Assembly: GCA_947623455.1 (NCBI GenBank)
Contig: OX392535.1
Span: 35,984,688 to 36,048,687 of the forward strand
DNA: 64,000 nt
From: Mimachlamys varia
Lineage: Eukaryota; Mollusca; Bivalvia; Pectinida; Pectinidae
Direction of reading: 5' to 3'
Within the stretch, counting starts at the first letter, position 1, and the number at the start of each line of letters is the position of its first letter. The notes beneath the pieces were generated by a model. It was not told the DNA's origin and searched no databases. It worked only from the letters and a program-made list of their open reading frames with translations. A program made the position numbers and the translations under genes. This document shows, piece by piece, positions 37,465 to 49,740 of the stretch.

Positions 37465-38623
37465 GATCAAACGTAATTGTATGTAATAGCAACTGTGAAA
37501 GCTCGTAATACATGTACGTGCGAGAATGCGGGGCAGCACTCATTAAATGAAAGGCTTATAAGTTAAATCAACTCTCGTTGCGAGTATTAAGTCGCACAGC
37601 TAGATTGGTACGGAATATTTGCATGTTTTCCACATGGTTCATTCGAGTTTGCCAGAGGGCATTAGGTTTTAATTCGATTAGGAAACATCCTTGGGTGTTT
37701 TAAATCAATGTTTTTCATGCAAGTAATTTGGTGGGTCTTTTTTTCATCCGTAAATGCAGTGATAGTTAAAGCGAGATATTTTCATTTATTTCCCCCTGAA
37801 GTTATAGCTATATAAATACATGACCCCAATGTACTCATTACGGGGGCCCGATAAGGGGGTTACGGTATATAATTACTTCAAGTGCAATAAATAAGGTATT
37901 AATTTGACTATATGATTAGCTCCCTCGGCGTGATATGCGTAGGCTGCCATTGTATATTATGACTTTCCATCACTTACTCCACGGTTCATGAGGTCCCCGC
38001 CATTCACGTTAAAAGTAGCCTATCCGGTCGGTGATTATTTTGACTATTTTTACGACCTACAAAAGATCCCCTTCTGACCTCCTCGCCTGCGGCCTGTAAT
38101 TGACGGCGCTGAAAGATTACCCTTGTTGCTAGTCGGCTGGACCTGTAGGCAACTTCATCTTACTTCTGTCAGCTTCAATTGTTACTGCAGATGGGAAAAG
38201 CGTCGCTGTGTTTGTCTGGCCACCCCTGCAATGCCAGATTTACAACCGGTAGTGACATCATACGTTTTGACACGTGGAACTGTGTCGTCATTAGAGTTCT
38301 CTCGTATTGTGGGACAGAGTTGTTTAATTGTGTATTATGTCATGATTGTCAGTGTAAAGTACAAGTGTCTGCGTGTTTGGGGAATACTACACCTCGTTAA
38401 CGTTCCAGATGATAAACTCTCGGGAATAAATCTATATTTATCTCCGACCAATCGTCCCGTGTTTGATAACCCGTGTCTCCCGTCAATCTATGAATCAAGC
38501 ACTTTCATCTTGGTTCAATGGTCAAAGGTCATTACGCGCAGCAAAAGGTCAAACACACAATCATAAATATGTCCTTAAATAATCACATCTGTGAGATTCT
38601 AAAGAGATACATATATTGAATAC
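37465..38623. other. Non-coding, nothing recognised
   Basis: A 147-codon plus-strand frame at 38123-38566 begins with TTG and has no recognisable domain. Confidence 0.45.
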
Positions 38624-38835
38624 GTTTGGTTTATTTTGTTTTACGTTCTAATAACAGCCAGGGTCATTTAAGGACGTGCCATGTTTTGAAGGTAGAGAAA
38701 AGCCGGAGTACCTGGAGGAAAATTACCGACCTACGGTCAGTATCTGCCAACTGCCCAACGTGGGTTTCGAACTCGCAACCAAGAGGTGGTGGGCTAGTGG
38801 TAGAATGTCGGCGCACATTAATTACTCGGCCATAT
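38624..38835 (-). mobile_element. tRNA Leu/Ser-like SINE, family B, full length
   Basis: Tail GGTTTATTTTGTTTTACG at the left, a central domain containing AGCCGGAGTACCTGGAGG, B-box region GGGTTTCGAACTCGCAACC, and a head ending ATTACTCGGCCATATGG. Confidence 0.88.
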
Positions 38836-41800
38836 GGATACGTCAAATACTCACAATAAAATATAATTATATAGGTTGATCAGTTTATAAGTAAACCTCT
38901 TTCAAAGCAAATATTTGTTAAATAAGAGCTTCACGTTATTTCTGTACGAACGTGCCCCGAACACAGGTTGAAGCTGATTGTTGCAATTGAGGCGGTGTTC
39001 CGCTATTCCATATATCGATCACATACGTTTTTTCTTCGTTCGAATTTTATTTACTAACGAGATAAAGCACCCGTTTGATCGGTCAATGTATCCCCGCTAT
39101 AGTAATCCGGTGAAAAACTCACAGGATATGATTATGGCTGAAAGTGTTGACCTTTCTATGAGCGCAAACGATATACATTTCTATATATACAGGTTTAAAA
39201 CAAAATCCACATAAAGATTTTTTTGGAACGTCTGACATTCTAGATGTATGGAGTAGGAGTGCTTGAAAAGGACGGAGAAATGTCAGGCATTTACAAATCT
39301 GTAAATAGAATGTCATCCGCATTGTATGGCGAAATTCCAAGACCTGTTTTTAAGGTCGGGGCTGTGAAGCGCACACTGATGCATGTATCAGAACATATTC
39401 AATTCAAGCCCAAAATGTTCCGTGACATTCAGAAACGATGAGGGAGATTCGATAAAGTAGTTATCTAACAGAAGAAGTCCGTGTTAACAATTATCCAATG
39501 TGTTTGCAACCGTTGGTTGTGGTTCTAAAATTCTGACATTGTACATGGAGATGTACCGTCATATTCCGGAGGATAACCGGTTCCTTTATTATAATTATAC
39601 TTACTTCGTGTCGTTCGGAAGGTATTCTTAATTGCAAATAGCAGAAGTGATTGGAAGCTTATAATTATCATCAATATACAATGTTTAATAGGATTATACA
39701 TATGCTTACTTTTATTTGAATACATAAACTTTAGAAAATGTAAATTAATACAGAAAAATGATAAACAAAAGTATGAATCAAGATGAATCAATATATTTCC
39801 ATATATTTATCAAAACTTGTATTGAGAAAATTCGTTAACGACTCTGTAGAGCTCATACAATGATTTGAAAAGCAGTACCCAGAAATGACGACGCAGATCT
39901 CTACACTCTAGTCTAAATATATTGCCGATTAAAAAAGCCGGAATCGAAAGAATATCGGATAATTAATTCCAGACCGAGTGGGGGTCCTCTACAATTTTTA
40001 TTTTGTCTATTTTTGTTCAAATTATATTTTCATTATTAAAAAAATAAGTATGCCATGTTCTGGGAGCGTTATGGCATTAGAAAACAACATTTACAAGTAT
40101 GTGCCAGATGTTATAGGTTTGGAATCTGGCATCTCCGGTTTAAAATTCCAGAAATGGTTTTAATGACAGTAGAAATTCGAAGAATTTGCCGAATTCTGGC
40201 TGTTAACCTTTCAACCGGTGCAGACCTTGAAAAATGCATTTGTTGTATATAATCAAGGTGGCAAAAACGCTTCAGGGATACAGATCATAGCGCCCTCTGG
40301 TGGTGGGAAGTCATTACAGAATCGTAAACAAAAAGGCAATGTGCGAACAGCGAGGCTTCTGAGATGATTACATGATTCGATCAAAACATATTTTGTTGTT
40401 TTAAAGCAGTGGAGAATTATAATTTATAGGACGTGTGTGTTGAACAGTTGGCCCCTTATGAACAATTAGCATACAAATTGCACTTACGACAATGAAATTA
40501 TATTCAATTATTTTAATGAAATACAATGTACTAGACAATTTTCAGCAGACTTTAAAAACTGTTTTCAACAGGAATAAACCATGTGCTGTTCTACACTTAA
40601 GCATATATCACAAGCCATTTCAATTTTTAAATGCATCGTATGGTGTATTACTACATACATAAACCGTATACGTCGGTCGTTCCTCCTGCAGATTGCATTT
40701 CATATTTTAGCGCATTTCGCTTGGTCTACTGATGAACTTATCGGCAAGGGTTTTTCGTGCACCATCATCATCATCAATATTGCCCGGAAGAAAAGTCTGG
40801 GAAATGTCAATTACAACATGCAAGTGATTACTCAAAGCATTAATGTACCAACTTCAAAAAGTCCTTTAAAAAATTGATATTGTGAATATTGCTTTGAGTA
40901 AAGTCGAATCGAGTTCAAAACAGTAAAATTGAGGAAGTTTATTGCATGGACTGTCTTTGAGAAAATTAATTAACTTCCATTATTATTGCCGAATACAGGC
41001 CGATGTTCATATCAAATCTAGCAGGTAACATACCAATTTTGATATTAAACTTGCAAATTGTAATAAACCTGTCATTATATAGGATAAGTGAAATGTTGAA
41101 ATGTATGCTATAGCTGTCTAAAGACAAATCTGACAGTTTATAATCATGCATTTTTTGATAGATTTTGTCTAAAATGCATAAACATTCTTTAATAATCTGT
41201 TGATTTGCACATTTCGTTCACTCACTGCATGTAATTCACATAGAAAGACGGATCCGGATTTCTCCAGGGATCAGACATGCTGCCATTTCTATTCCATTTC
41301 CATCACAATACTTCGTTGCCTTATCGTTAATCAATCTCTTCTCTCCTCGCACGTGTACGCCGATCTTAATTAAATTTATAAGATTTAATTTAATTTGTCA
41401 TATTTCGATTGCCCCGTGATCCTTACTTTCGGTTCACCAGTACTTATACAGGGAAATGTCTGGGTTTTCGGTCGATCCTGTCGCAATCAAAACCGGGCCA
41501 CTTAACCACGGAAGGCTCGTGCAGGGTGAAGCTTTCCTGCTGACTTCTTAAATGGTTTAAGTATATCATCAAGATAGACAATCTCCTGAAAATGTACTTA
41601 ACAACCTTAAAATTGTAAAAATAGATATTCTCTGTTGAAATGCAGAGATATTACGGGATGACGATACTATACGTGAAACATTTAACGGAGAATGTTTACT
41701 ACTGTATATTTTTTTTTGCCCGTTCTTCAAGTGGAAATCTAATACGTAGACTCTGACATAGACAAGAGTTTTATCAGAAATGTATTTTAAATTGACCCCA

Positions 41801-42240
41801 TGCTAATGGATATCAAAACAAGCCAAGTAGGAGTCTTACGGAGCACGCGTTTTATTTGTATGCACTGAATCATTCGCTCGCAACAAGTAAACATGATAGT
41901 GGTTGGAACAATGGGGGTCTTAGCCCAACTCCTTGAGGAAAACCAGATTCTGTTTATAAATTTGTTCCTTAAAATCTTATCTAATTGTAACCTGTTTCGG
42001 GACTGCAGCAGTGCCGAAAGTTGCGTAAAAGCTGGTATGTATCCATGTTTAAGCTGTGTTACTGATTTGGGGCTTCAATATAATTATAAGATCACAGTGG
42101 TATACTACATTAATTTATTTCACGAACGTTTTCTGTTTTGTATCACGTGCGAATCAAAGATAAATGTAAAGTAATCACTCCGGCAATGTATCCAAGGTGC
42201 TTTACAAAGTTTTGCTAAACTTAAGGTCCAGTTGACAGCT
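38836..42240. other. Non-coding, nothing firmly recognised
   Basis: At 41893 an ATG frame of about 50 codons ends at a donor-like GTATGT (about 42034). It is noted as a finding only. Confidence 0.4.
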
Positions 42241-42780
42241 AATGTGTGATAGAGACAAGGTATGTTGGTGTATGTGTGATAGAGACAAGGTATGTTGGTG
42301 TATATGTGATGGAGACAAGGTATATTGGCGTATGTGTAATGGAGACAAGGTATGTTGGTGTATATGTGATGGAGACAATGTATATTGGTGTATGTATGAT
42401 GGAGACAAGGTATGTTGGTGTATGTGTGATGGAGACAAGGTATGTTGGTGTATATGTGATGGAGACAATGTATATTGGTGTATATGTGATGGAAACAAGG
42501 TATGTTGGTGTATATGTGATGGAAACAAGGTATGTTGGCGTATGTGTGATAGAGACAAGGTATGATGGTGTATGTGTGATAGAGACAATGTATATTGGTG
42601 TATATGTGATGGAAACAAGGTATGTTGGTGTATGTGTGATAGAGACAAGGTATGATGGTGTATGTGTGATGGAGACAATGTATATTGGTGTATATGTGAT
42701 GGAAACAAGGTATGTTGGTGTATGTGTGATGAAGACAAGGTATGATGGTGTATGTGTGATGAAGACAGGGTATGTTGGGG
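42241..42780. repeat. 30-bp minisatellite, exactly 18 units
   Basis: Units like TGTGATGGAGACAAGGTATG repeat without indels over 540 bases. The last part forms a 90-bp higher-order repeat (42541-42630, 42631-42720). Because 30 is a multiple of 3, frames stay open on both strands (183 codons plus strand, 232 codons minus strand). Confidence 0.96.
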
Positions 42781-44446
42781 TACCTGCCTCCTTGTGATAG
42801 CGGGGATCTATTCCCCACGTTATAGTGCTATCCTACACAAAATACCATACCGAAGGCACCCAGTACAATATTTGGTCAAATCATATTCCAAAAGAACAGA
42901 TAAACCTGTTGTCGTCATTTCCCCAAATGTTGATTCCGAACAACAGCTTCCTTTCGAAGTACTTTGGTATGTCTTCCTAACCAGAGGGAACGCTCATTAT
43001 TAAAGCCAAAAGTATTGACGCGATATTGCTTAGCAAGGCACAAATAAATAACAGGTAAATGGAAGTTAGAAGAAAGAAACTGATACCAAAAGTTACAATG
43101 ACGGCATCAGATTTATTTGGTCATTGTATTTGTCCCAAATTAAAGGACACAATTCTGCAGGGTTTTCCCCCACGAGTCGCCTCCTTCGATGCATACAGTG
43201 GGTGACTTTTCTCTGTCTCCAACCTGCATGGTGAATTAGTTTTGAAGGGATGCATTGTATTTAAGATACATAACCAGCGGATGTTTGTTTCTCTTAATCT
43301 TTTTCTGAAAACCAACATGGTTGCCAGCGGCCATTTTGAATTTTGTTTACATGATTCCTTTGCGATAACCATTGATGCTTTGATTGATTGATATTGACAC
43401 AAATCTGGAAATCATAACGGTCGCCAGTGGCTATATTTGTGAATTCTAAACATGTCCTTCATTCTTTCAACATGTGCTGACTGTAATCAACGATCATTCG
43501 AACACGTAGGGCAGATAAAACATTCACTTTCGTGTACTTCCTGTTTAAATCTAAAAAGTTAAATACGTGTATATATGTCCTATGGGGTTTGAAGATACAG
43601 TACACGACACTATGGTAAATTTATTATTGAACAAAATGACCAAAACACTATACAACATTACCTACAAGTACATGTATACCATTTTACAGCTTGTTTCTCT
43701 TTTCCTCCATGATTATCTCCCTTGTAACCATTGGCACTATGGGCATAAGAAAATAATGCGTTATAGACCTATGACACGAATATTAGAAGGAACGAAAAAA
43801 ATCGAAGGTAAAAAGACTTATGGTATTTGACGATTGGTAACACATTCAAACAGGGTCTAATTTCATTTCGGAATTTTTTAATTGTTTAGATCATATAGAT
43901 ACCAAACGAAGAAGGCAATAGGCAGAACCTAATGTTGATTATTGTTTGATAACGGTATTGATCTGCAAGCGAGCAGGATAATCCCGAAAAAGTGTCACAG
44001 ACAACGTCATGGGGAGATATCCAGAGTGCTGGATTGTCAGTCGGCCATCAATTGGTCATTTTCAATTCCATAATTTGTCCATATCACTTCATTTTAAAGC
44101 ATTCCTGATTCTCAAGGGTCTTGGATGTTGAAAAGAGAGTAATGAGTAGAATGGTTATTCCATATTCACCAGTCCCTCGGTATCGAATATGGTATACGGG
44201 ACAATAGTTGTGAAGATGATATGACAATTTGAACATAACTCCTTTCAAACGTACGTGTATTTCATGTAGCGGGAATCTAATCAACGCCTAATAAATCATG
44301 ATTTCATAAAATATGATATTTATACCGTCAAAGTGTTTGAAAACACGCACAGCAGAAATCTACCGCAAACCTTGATTTATCTTAGCGTGTAAAGAAGTAA
44401 ATTCGATTTTGGAAACATCCGACCCCTTACCAACACAGTAATACTG
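42781..44446. other. Non-coding, nothing recognised
   Basis: Only chance-length frames. Confidence 0.5.
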
Positions 44447-44680
44447 TACAACGTAGCCGTAACCTTGACCTTTGGTCGGTCATACAACGTAGCCGTAACC
44501 TTGACCTTTGGTAGGTCATACAACGTAGCCGTTACTTTGGACTTTTGACGGTCATACAACGTGGGAGTTACTTTGACCTTTTGTCGGTCATAAAACGTAG
44601 CAGTGACCTTGACCTTTGGCAGGTCATACAATTTAGCAGTGACTTTGAACTTTAGTAGGTCATACAACTTAGCAGTGAGG
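44447..44680. repeat. 36-bp tandem repeat with perfect phase (6.5 units)
   Basis: TACAACGTAG-like core at 44447, 44483, 44519, 44555, 44591, 44627 and 44663. On the minus strand it reads as a 12-residue repeat (YDRPKVKVTATL-like) without a stop. Confidence 0.92.
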
Positions 44681-46118
44681 AAACTGTTCTAATGGTCTTT
44701 TTTTAAACAAATAACAAAATTGTGATTATGTTTGTAAAAATAAATCAATGAATAGCCATTGTAAGTCATTGAATATGCTGTAATCAAGTATGTCGTTGAT
44801 TAAAATTAAGATACACGTCTAAAATATTCAATTTACATTTAAATTAATTTTCACGAGAACATATTAATGTTTATGGGGGCAGTGGGTGATTTGCAACACG
44901 AGCTGATTTAAAAGTTGGAGAGATGGAAAGAGAAAAAAAACGAACAGCAAATGTGCAAATTATATTAAAAGTATGACTGATTAAGTAAGAATGCCCACCT
45001 ACTATATAACATATGTAATAGAACTGTGGATGAAGGTAAGTTTGACACTATAGGACGTAGAATATGACACGAGCCCGCACGTTTGTCTGAACCCTAGTGA
45101 TCCATTGTTCATCTAATAATATAAGGTATTAAAAATGAATTTAATCGTCAAAGCATACATTTTGAAATGATAATATTCAATATCAACGCCATTATTTTGT
45201 CCAACGATACTTAAAACATCAGTCAGCTGTCAGGCTTGATTTATCGACGATCACGCCCCCTTTATGTATATACACAGATATATATCATTTCTATGTGACT
45301 GGGCCTGCCCCCTCTTTTACCTGTATTTATATAAACGTATCTACAAACATATAGCCTTATGCATAGCCCATTGATCAAACGGCGGCCTACACGAATCAGT
45401 TGAAAATGTAAGTAGTTCACATAACGTGATGTAATTAAAATTAATCCTCTTTTATCCGTATTTGCAGGTTGGGTGCAAATATGGAAGGAAACTTCACGAG
45501 AAATTAATTTGGTGTGACAGCTCACAGATGTAACGATTTAAAATTTATTGAATCTTGTCTGTTTGTATCAGATCTGTACGTTAAATGGTTGCCTTTCATT
45601 TATCCGGTGTCTGATAAACCGGAAACGTCTTTTATCCGGAAATTTCGATTATCCGAATAAAACCCAAAATTATCCGGAAAACAAGCATGATCATATTATC
45701 AAAAAATTTAAATTATTCCCAAAATTTTGTTTGTATTCATCTGGATAAGTCTAAACGTATACGCTTAATGAATAATAGCCCATGTACATTATTCAGTAGG
45801 CCCATAAAAACATTTTTGAATGCTTCCAATTCAAAGATTTGAATAGTTCATCTTTTATATGGCTGAATGAAATAAACATGTAAGGGTTCTCACATAGCCA
45901 ACACCATTGAAGAGCGACGATTACATAGAGATTGAAACGCTAACCTAAATTTCCCATTTTGTTGCGTTAATTTGTGTGTCTGCATGTCTTTGATTCAAAT
46001 GTAACTGACTGAGGCGTTTGAACGATAGTCGAGTAAAATAAAGCACCCACTAAAACGAAATATTTTTAGTATATAACCGATAGAACAGTACCAATTGGAT
46101 CACCTTGTTTAACACGTA
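44681..46118. other. Non-coding apart from a possible pogo-like remnant
   Basis: No gene seen. Near 45815-45870 there is weak similarity to the TTAA-type MITE interior (GCTTCCAATTCAAAG, GAATAGTTCAT). Confidence 0.45.
45590..45690. mobile_element. Possible pogo/Tigger-like terminal remnant
   Basis: Repeated TTATCCGG-type text (TTTATCCGGTGTCTGATAAA, TTTATCCGGAAATTTCGATT, ATTATCCGGAAAAC) resembles termini of pogo-type elements. No transposase is seen. Confidence 0.25.
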
Positions 46119-46208
46119 TGTTTATCGTGTTTAGAAATATTTTACTTGACACATGATGCTTAATGTTTATCGTGTTTAGAAATATTTTACTTGACACATG
46201 ATGCTTAA
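46119..46208. repeat. 45-bp tandem duplication
   Basis: TGTTTATCGTGTTTAGAAAT and the following bases occur at 46119 and 46164. The two units are essentially identical, so the duplication is recent. Confidence 0.92.
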
Positions 46209-46335
46209 TTTAATGTTAAATATTAATTCAAGACATGTGTATTGCACCGATGCAGTACTTTCAAAATAATATAGAAGTAATATATTCATTTGTGTAGTAA
46301 TATGGTCTGGTTCGCTAACATTACTAACAATGTTT

Positions 46336-46692
46336 GGGGGCCGCGGTGGCCAAGTGGTTCAGGTGTCTGACATTCTCCTAACACTAGCCCTCCACTTCTT
46401 GGTCCCACTTGCCAAGTGGTTAAGGTGTCTGACATTATGCTACCACTAGCCCTCTACATCTAAGTCCCAGTGGCCAAATGGTTCAGGTGTATGACATTCT
46501 GCTACCTCTAGCTCTCCACCGTTTGGTCCCGGGTTCGAGGCCTTTATAGGGCAGTTGCCAGGTATATGTGTACTTGTCGTATATCGGTGTTTTTTTCATT
46601 GCTTTCCTCCACCACTAAAACGTAGCACGTCCATAAATGACCAAAGTTGTTAATAAGACATAAAAAATTAACAAACAGAACCAAACCCAAAA
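46336..46692 (+). mobile_element. tRNA Leu-like SINE with triplicated A-box head
   Basis: Three tandem 62-bp head modules, each with a GCCAAGTGG-type A-box (at 46349, 46411 and 46473) and a CTAGCCCTC-type variable arm. Only the last is followed by a B-box (GGTTCGAGGCC, 46532-46542) and the normal body and tail, ending near ACAGAACCAAACCC. Confidence 0.85.
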
Positions 46693-47334
46693 TATGTGTT
46701 AAATATCTAATATTTCGATGAAAGTTGTTACACATGGAACCGATTTTAATAAATGCACCAATGTTATCATCTTCCAAGTCCCGGATCTGATGACAAAGGT
46801 CGTGTTTGGCAAAAACATCGAAATCCAATGATCGTTACTAGACCACAGGGAGTATCTCTATCTCGTTATTGGAGATCAGCTGTAATTGGTTTCGGGGGTG
46901 AACAGTTCACATTTAATACTGACTATTTCGACGTAATGCAAGATATTTAAGATCCGTAAGATTGCATTGGTCTTCAACATTTATCAACACTCAAGACCAA
47001 ATCGTGCTCGCCGTTTGCATAACTCTTGAAACCGGTAGAAAACAGATGTTGGCTTAAATCTGTTTATACAACACTATGTAAATACATATTATGTAATCCG
47101 CATAAATGTTTATACAGAGCTCTCCTCCTCTCAAGGCATTTATCTCCTTGATTTTTTTTTTCAATGTCAAGTTTTTTTTAAGATATAACTTAGAAGGTCG
47201 TTTCCAATTAACAGCAAAACCAGAGATTGGAAAGAGCGCGCGAGAGAGCATTTTTAACTAAGCGTTTTACATACAAATGCATGTGGAGACACATATGATT
47301 ACATGTGTTGATTTTAATCAGTTGATCAGTGCTT
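46693..47334. other. Non-coding, nothing recognised
   Basis: No supported feature. Confidence 0.5.
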
Positions 47335-47625
47335 TCGTGTCCGTTGGTGACGCAATTCACAAGTTCGTAATTGATTAAGTGTCCATTTGTGACGTAATGC
47401 GCATGTTCGTCATTTACTTTAGTGTCCTTTGGTGACGCAACTCACCATTTTGATAATTGTTTTAGAGTCCTTGAGTGACGTAATTTACATGTTGGTCATT
47501 GTTTTAGGGTCCGTTGGTGACGTAATACACATATTCGGCGTTTACTTTGGTACCATTGATGACGTTATACACATATTCGCCAATTTGTTTTGGTATCCAT
47601 TGGTGACGAGTGCTTCCGGACATGT
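47335..47625. repeat. Tandem repeat of about 42-43 bp, 7 units
   Basis: GGTGACGTAAT-like cores at 47347, 47389, 47432, 47475, 47517, about 47559 and 47603, each preceded by GTCCNTTG-like text. Confidence 0.88.
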
Positions 47626-48026
47626 ACATCAGCAATAAATCTACTTATAAAGAAAAGGTGGAAAATACAAAAGAAGACCCTAGAGCCGGAAAATAAACCA
47701 GTAACATGGTTATCAGTGGGTCGCTATCCCGGACATGGCGGTGTTATAATTAGCTAATAAAGATCTCAAGGGATATGTTACTATTCGATACAAGATTGTC
47801 CCCAATGCGTTTCGGTATGTTTCCCATGATGGATGTTGAATTAAATGCTCAACCCCGGCTTGTACTTGTAAATACATACACAAGTGTTCATTCGGGAGCT
47901 TTATTGGTATCTATCTCGCTAACGTTAATCTGATTTTCTATCCGGCCATACATACCTCCACTAGATACTGGCGTCGCTCATAACACCAAACGTGGTTTAG
48001 CGTGAGGATAGTCACCGGAGACAATT
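47626..48026. other. Possible upstream region of the candidate GPCR promoter
   Basis: Unique-looking sequence directly 5' of the TATA-like box. No specific site is convincing. Confidence 0.2.
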
Positions 48027-48032
48027 TATAAG
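48027..48032 (+). promoter_or_regulatory. TATA-like box upstream of the candidate first exon
   Basis: TATAAG lies within CAATTTATAAGC. A start site about 30 bases downstream would give a 5' leader of roughly 55 bases without ATG before the start at 48112. An E-box-like CACGTG-type core lies between them. Short AT-rich matches are common in this window, so this rests mainly on position. Confidence 0.22.
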
Positions 48033-48111
48033 CAATAAGGGAAATTGCACGTGCTCTCGTGCTCACGTAAGCTGAATTATTTGTGACTTGTGAGTGCTTA
48101 TTCGCGTTAAA

Positions 48112-48132
48112 ATGGGAAACTTAAACAGCTTG
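48112..48132 (+). CDS. Candidate first coding exon (7 codons) of the downstream GPCR gene
   Basis: ATG at 48112 has an ideal context (AAA before, G after) and opens a seven-codon frame, MGNLNSL, that ends exactly at a consensus donor GTAAGT (48133-48138). The exon ends in phase 0. The GPCR exon starts in phase 0 at 58970, so splicing would add MGNLNSLEAS to the receptor without a stop. MGxxxS also fits the N-myristoylation consensus, which would be odd for a receptor with an extracellular N-terminus; this might instead point to a different gene. A TATA-like box lies about 85 bases upstream and no ATG intervenes. The intron would be 10.8 kb. Seen: start context, donor and matching phase. Inferred: that the two exons belong together. 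Confidence 0.3.
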
Positions 48133-48385
48133 GTAAGTTCTTTTTTTTGTTTGCGTATTCTTCGTTTCATTTTAAGAATATACATGCTTATACATTTTTT
48201 AATAATCACAGAGAAATCAAATCGTTTTTAAAGCAAGATTGTTTAAAATTAATTTATTTAGCATAACCCTAAAGTAATTCAGAACGATTAAAAATTAGTG
48301 AAATTTAAAACAGATGGGTCAACTTCCGTCAAAATTTCAATTATTGTTCATACAAATATGAAATGGTAATGCATATTTATTGATC

Positions 48386-48523
48386 TGGCCCCGAGATCAT
48401 AAAACAATCTTAGAAGTTTGTGCTTAACTAATCACGTACGGCGTTACTTTCTGTTACGTTAAACGTGATTGGCTAAGCACAAACCTTTGAGACAAATTAA
48501 GATTATTTCATGATAGTGGGCCA
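48386..48523. mobile_element. Foldback MITE-like element, arms of about 60 bp
   Basis: Left arm landmarks GGCCCC, ATCATAAAACAATCTTA and AGTTTGTGCTTAACTAATCA pair with right-arm TGATTGGCTAAGCACAAACC, TAAGATTATTTCATGAT and GGGCC. Lies just downstream of the candidate first exon. Confidence 0.7.
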
Positions 48524-49459
48524 GTATTTTATGAAGTTTGTTGTTTTGAAATACACAGTCTACTATTTATTTTCTGCTTATCACCCGATATATAGATGTT
48601 AGCGTCTTGTGTTGGAGATCTTTCCAAGTTATGTTAGGTCAAGATTAAACTTTACTGGAAAAGTTGAAGTATAAGGGATCAGTGCTGATTCATGGCATAA
48701 TGACATACATTGCAACTCAGAACTTCGTGTAACTGCTAGCGTTCGTGTGTAGAATTTGGAATAAGACGCAGCCTTTTAAATTTCATTTTAAATATTTTAT
48801 TGCCTTTGACGATATGGTGTGATGCTAAAATGCTTTTGATTCTCCTAAGTTATGCCCCTTGCAGGACGTGAAAAAATGGAACAAAAATGGTGTAAAAACA
48901 TCGATGTTTGAACGGCAGCGTTCCCAAAAGACTATTTTAGATTCAATTGCTTTGAGAGCTGAAGCATGCACACTCTAGATAGAGGTTAACAACAAGACTT
49001 ATAGCGTGGTTTCGACGGTGAATCATTCGTTTAAAAAAAGATATATTCGCACTCTCGGTTGTAATGGTTTGAAGTGTTTTTTCTTGCAAAATTGGCTAAA
49101 ACTTTTTGTGGTTTTTAAGAATGTGAAAGTAAATACACTCAAACAATGAAACAAAAAAATGTCCTGCGTTGAAAATCTAAAGTAATTTCCATTGTTCACA
49201 CTTTAGAAAGAATCTATTTTTAACATTCTCGATTGTTGGTACGTGTGGTAGGTCTAACCATCCATCATTGTATACACTGCACCACGACATAATTACATGT
49301 ACATACGACACCGGTAGTCACCACACGTGTCTAAATCATGACGGCAGATTCACCTCAGTTTTGCATTTTTATTTTTTTCTCTCTCTAGCCAGGTGTAAGA
49401 TAAATGGTTAGTCACAGGTAAATTAGGATTGGTTAACTTTATTTTTGACCTTATGTGTG
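48524..49459. other. Non-coding, putative GPCR intron
   Basis: No repeat or exon recognised. Confidence 0.4.
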
Positions 49460-49490
49460 ATTGGTCATACATATGCAATGTATATACAAA

Positions 49491-49740
49491 TATAAACTTT
49501 ATTTATTTTACAACAATTTTGAAACAAGTTATATAATTATGCAACTTATATTAATCACTCTCGTTGGCTCGGATGTTAGCGCGCGAGGGGTCTTATTTTG
49601 GGAGGAAACCGGAGTACCCGGAGAAAACCCACGTGGTCGGGCAGGTAACCTCATATCTTTTCACGCCCGGTCGGAGAATCGAACCCCGGCCGCCTTGGTG
49701 AAAGGCACGTTCGCTATCCACTGCACCACCCGATCACCCA
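49491..49740 (-). mobile_element. tRNA-derived SINE, family A, full length with target duplication
   Basis: Complete copy with the head at the right, B-box near 49676-49687 and the central CCGGAGTACCCGGAGAAAAC block. ATTGGTCATAC occurs at 49460-49470 and again at 49744-49754, an 11-bp target-site duplication. It implies that 49471-49490 is the variable tail. Lies within the putative GPCR intron. Confidence 0.92.

Noticed and set aside
38123..38566. 147-codon plus-strand frame
   Set aside because: Starts with TTG, no domain recognised, no splice context.
42120..42818. 232-codon minus and 183-codon plus frames
   Set aside because: Both are produced by the indel-free 30-bp minisatellite; being open on both strands argues for the repeat, not for a gene.
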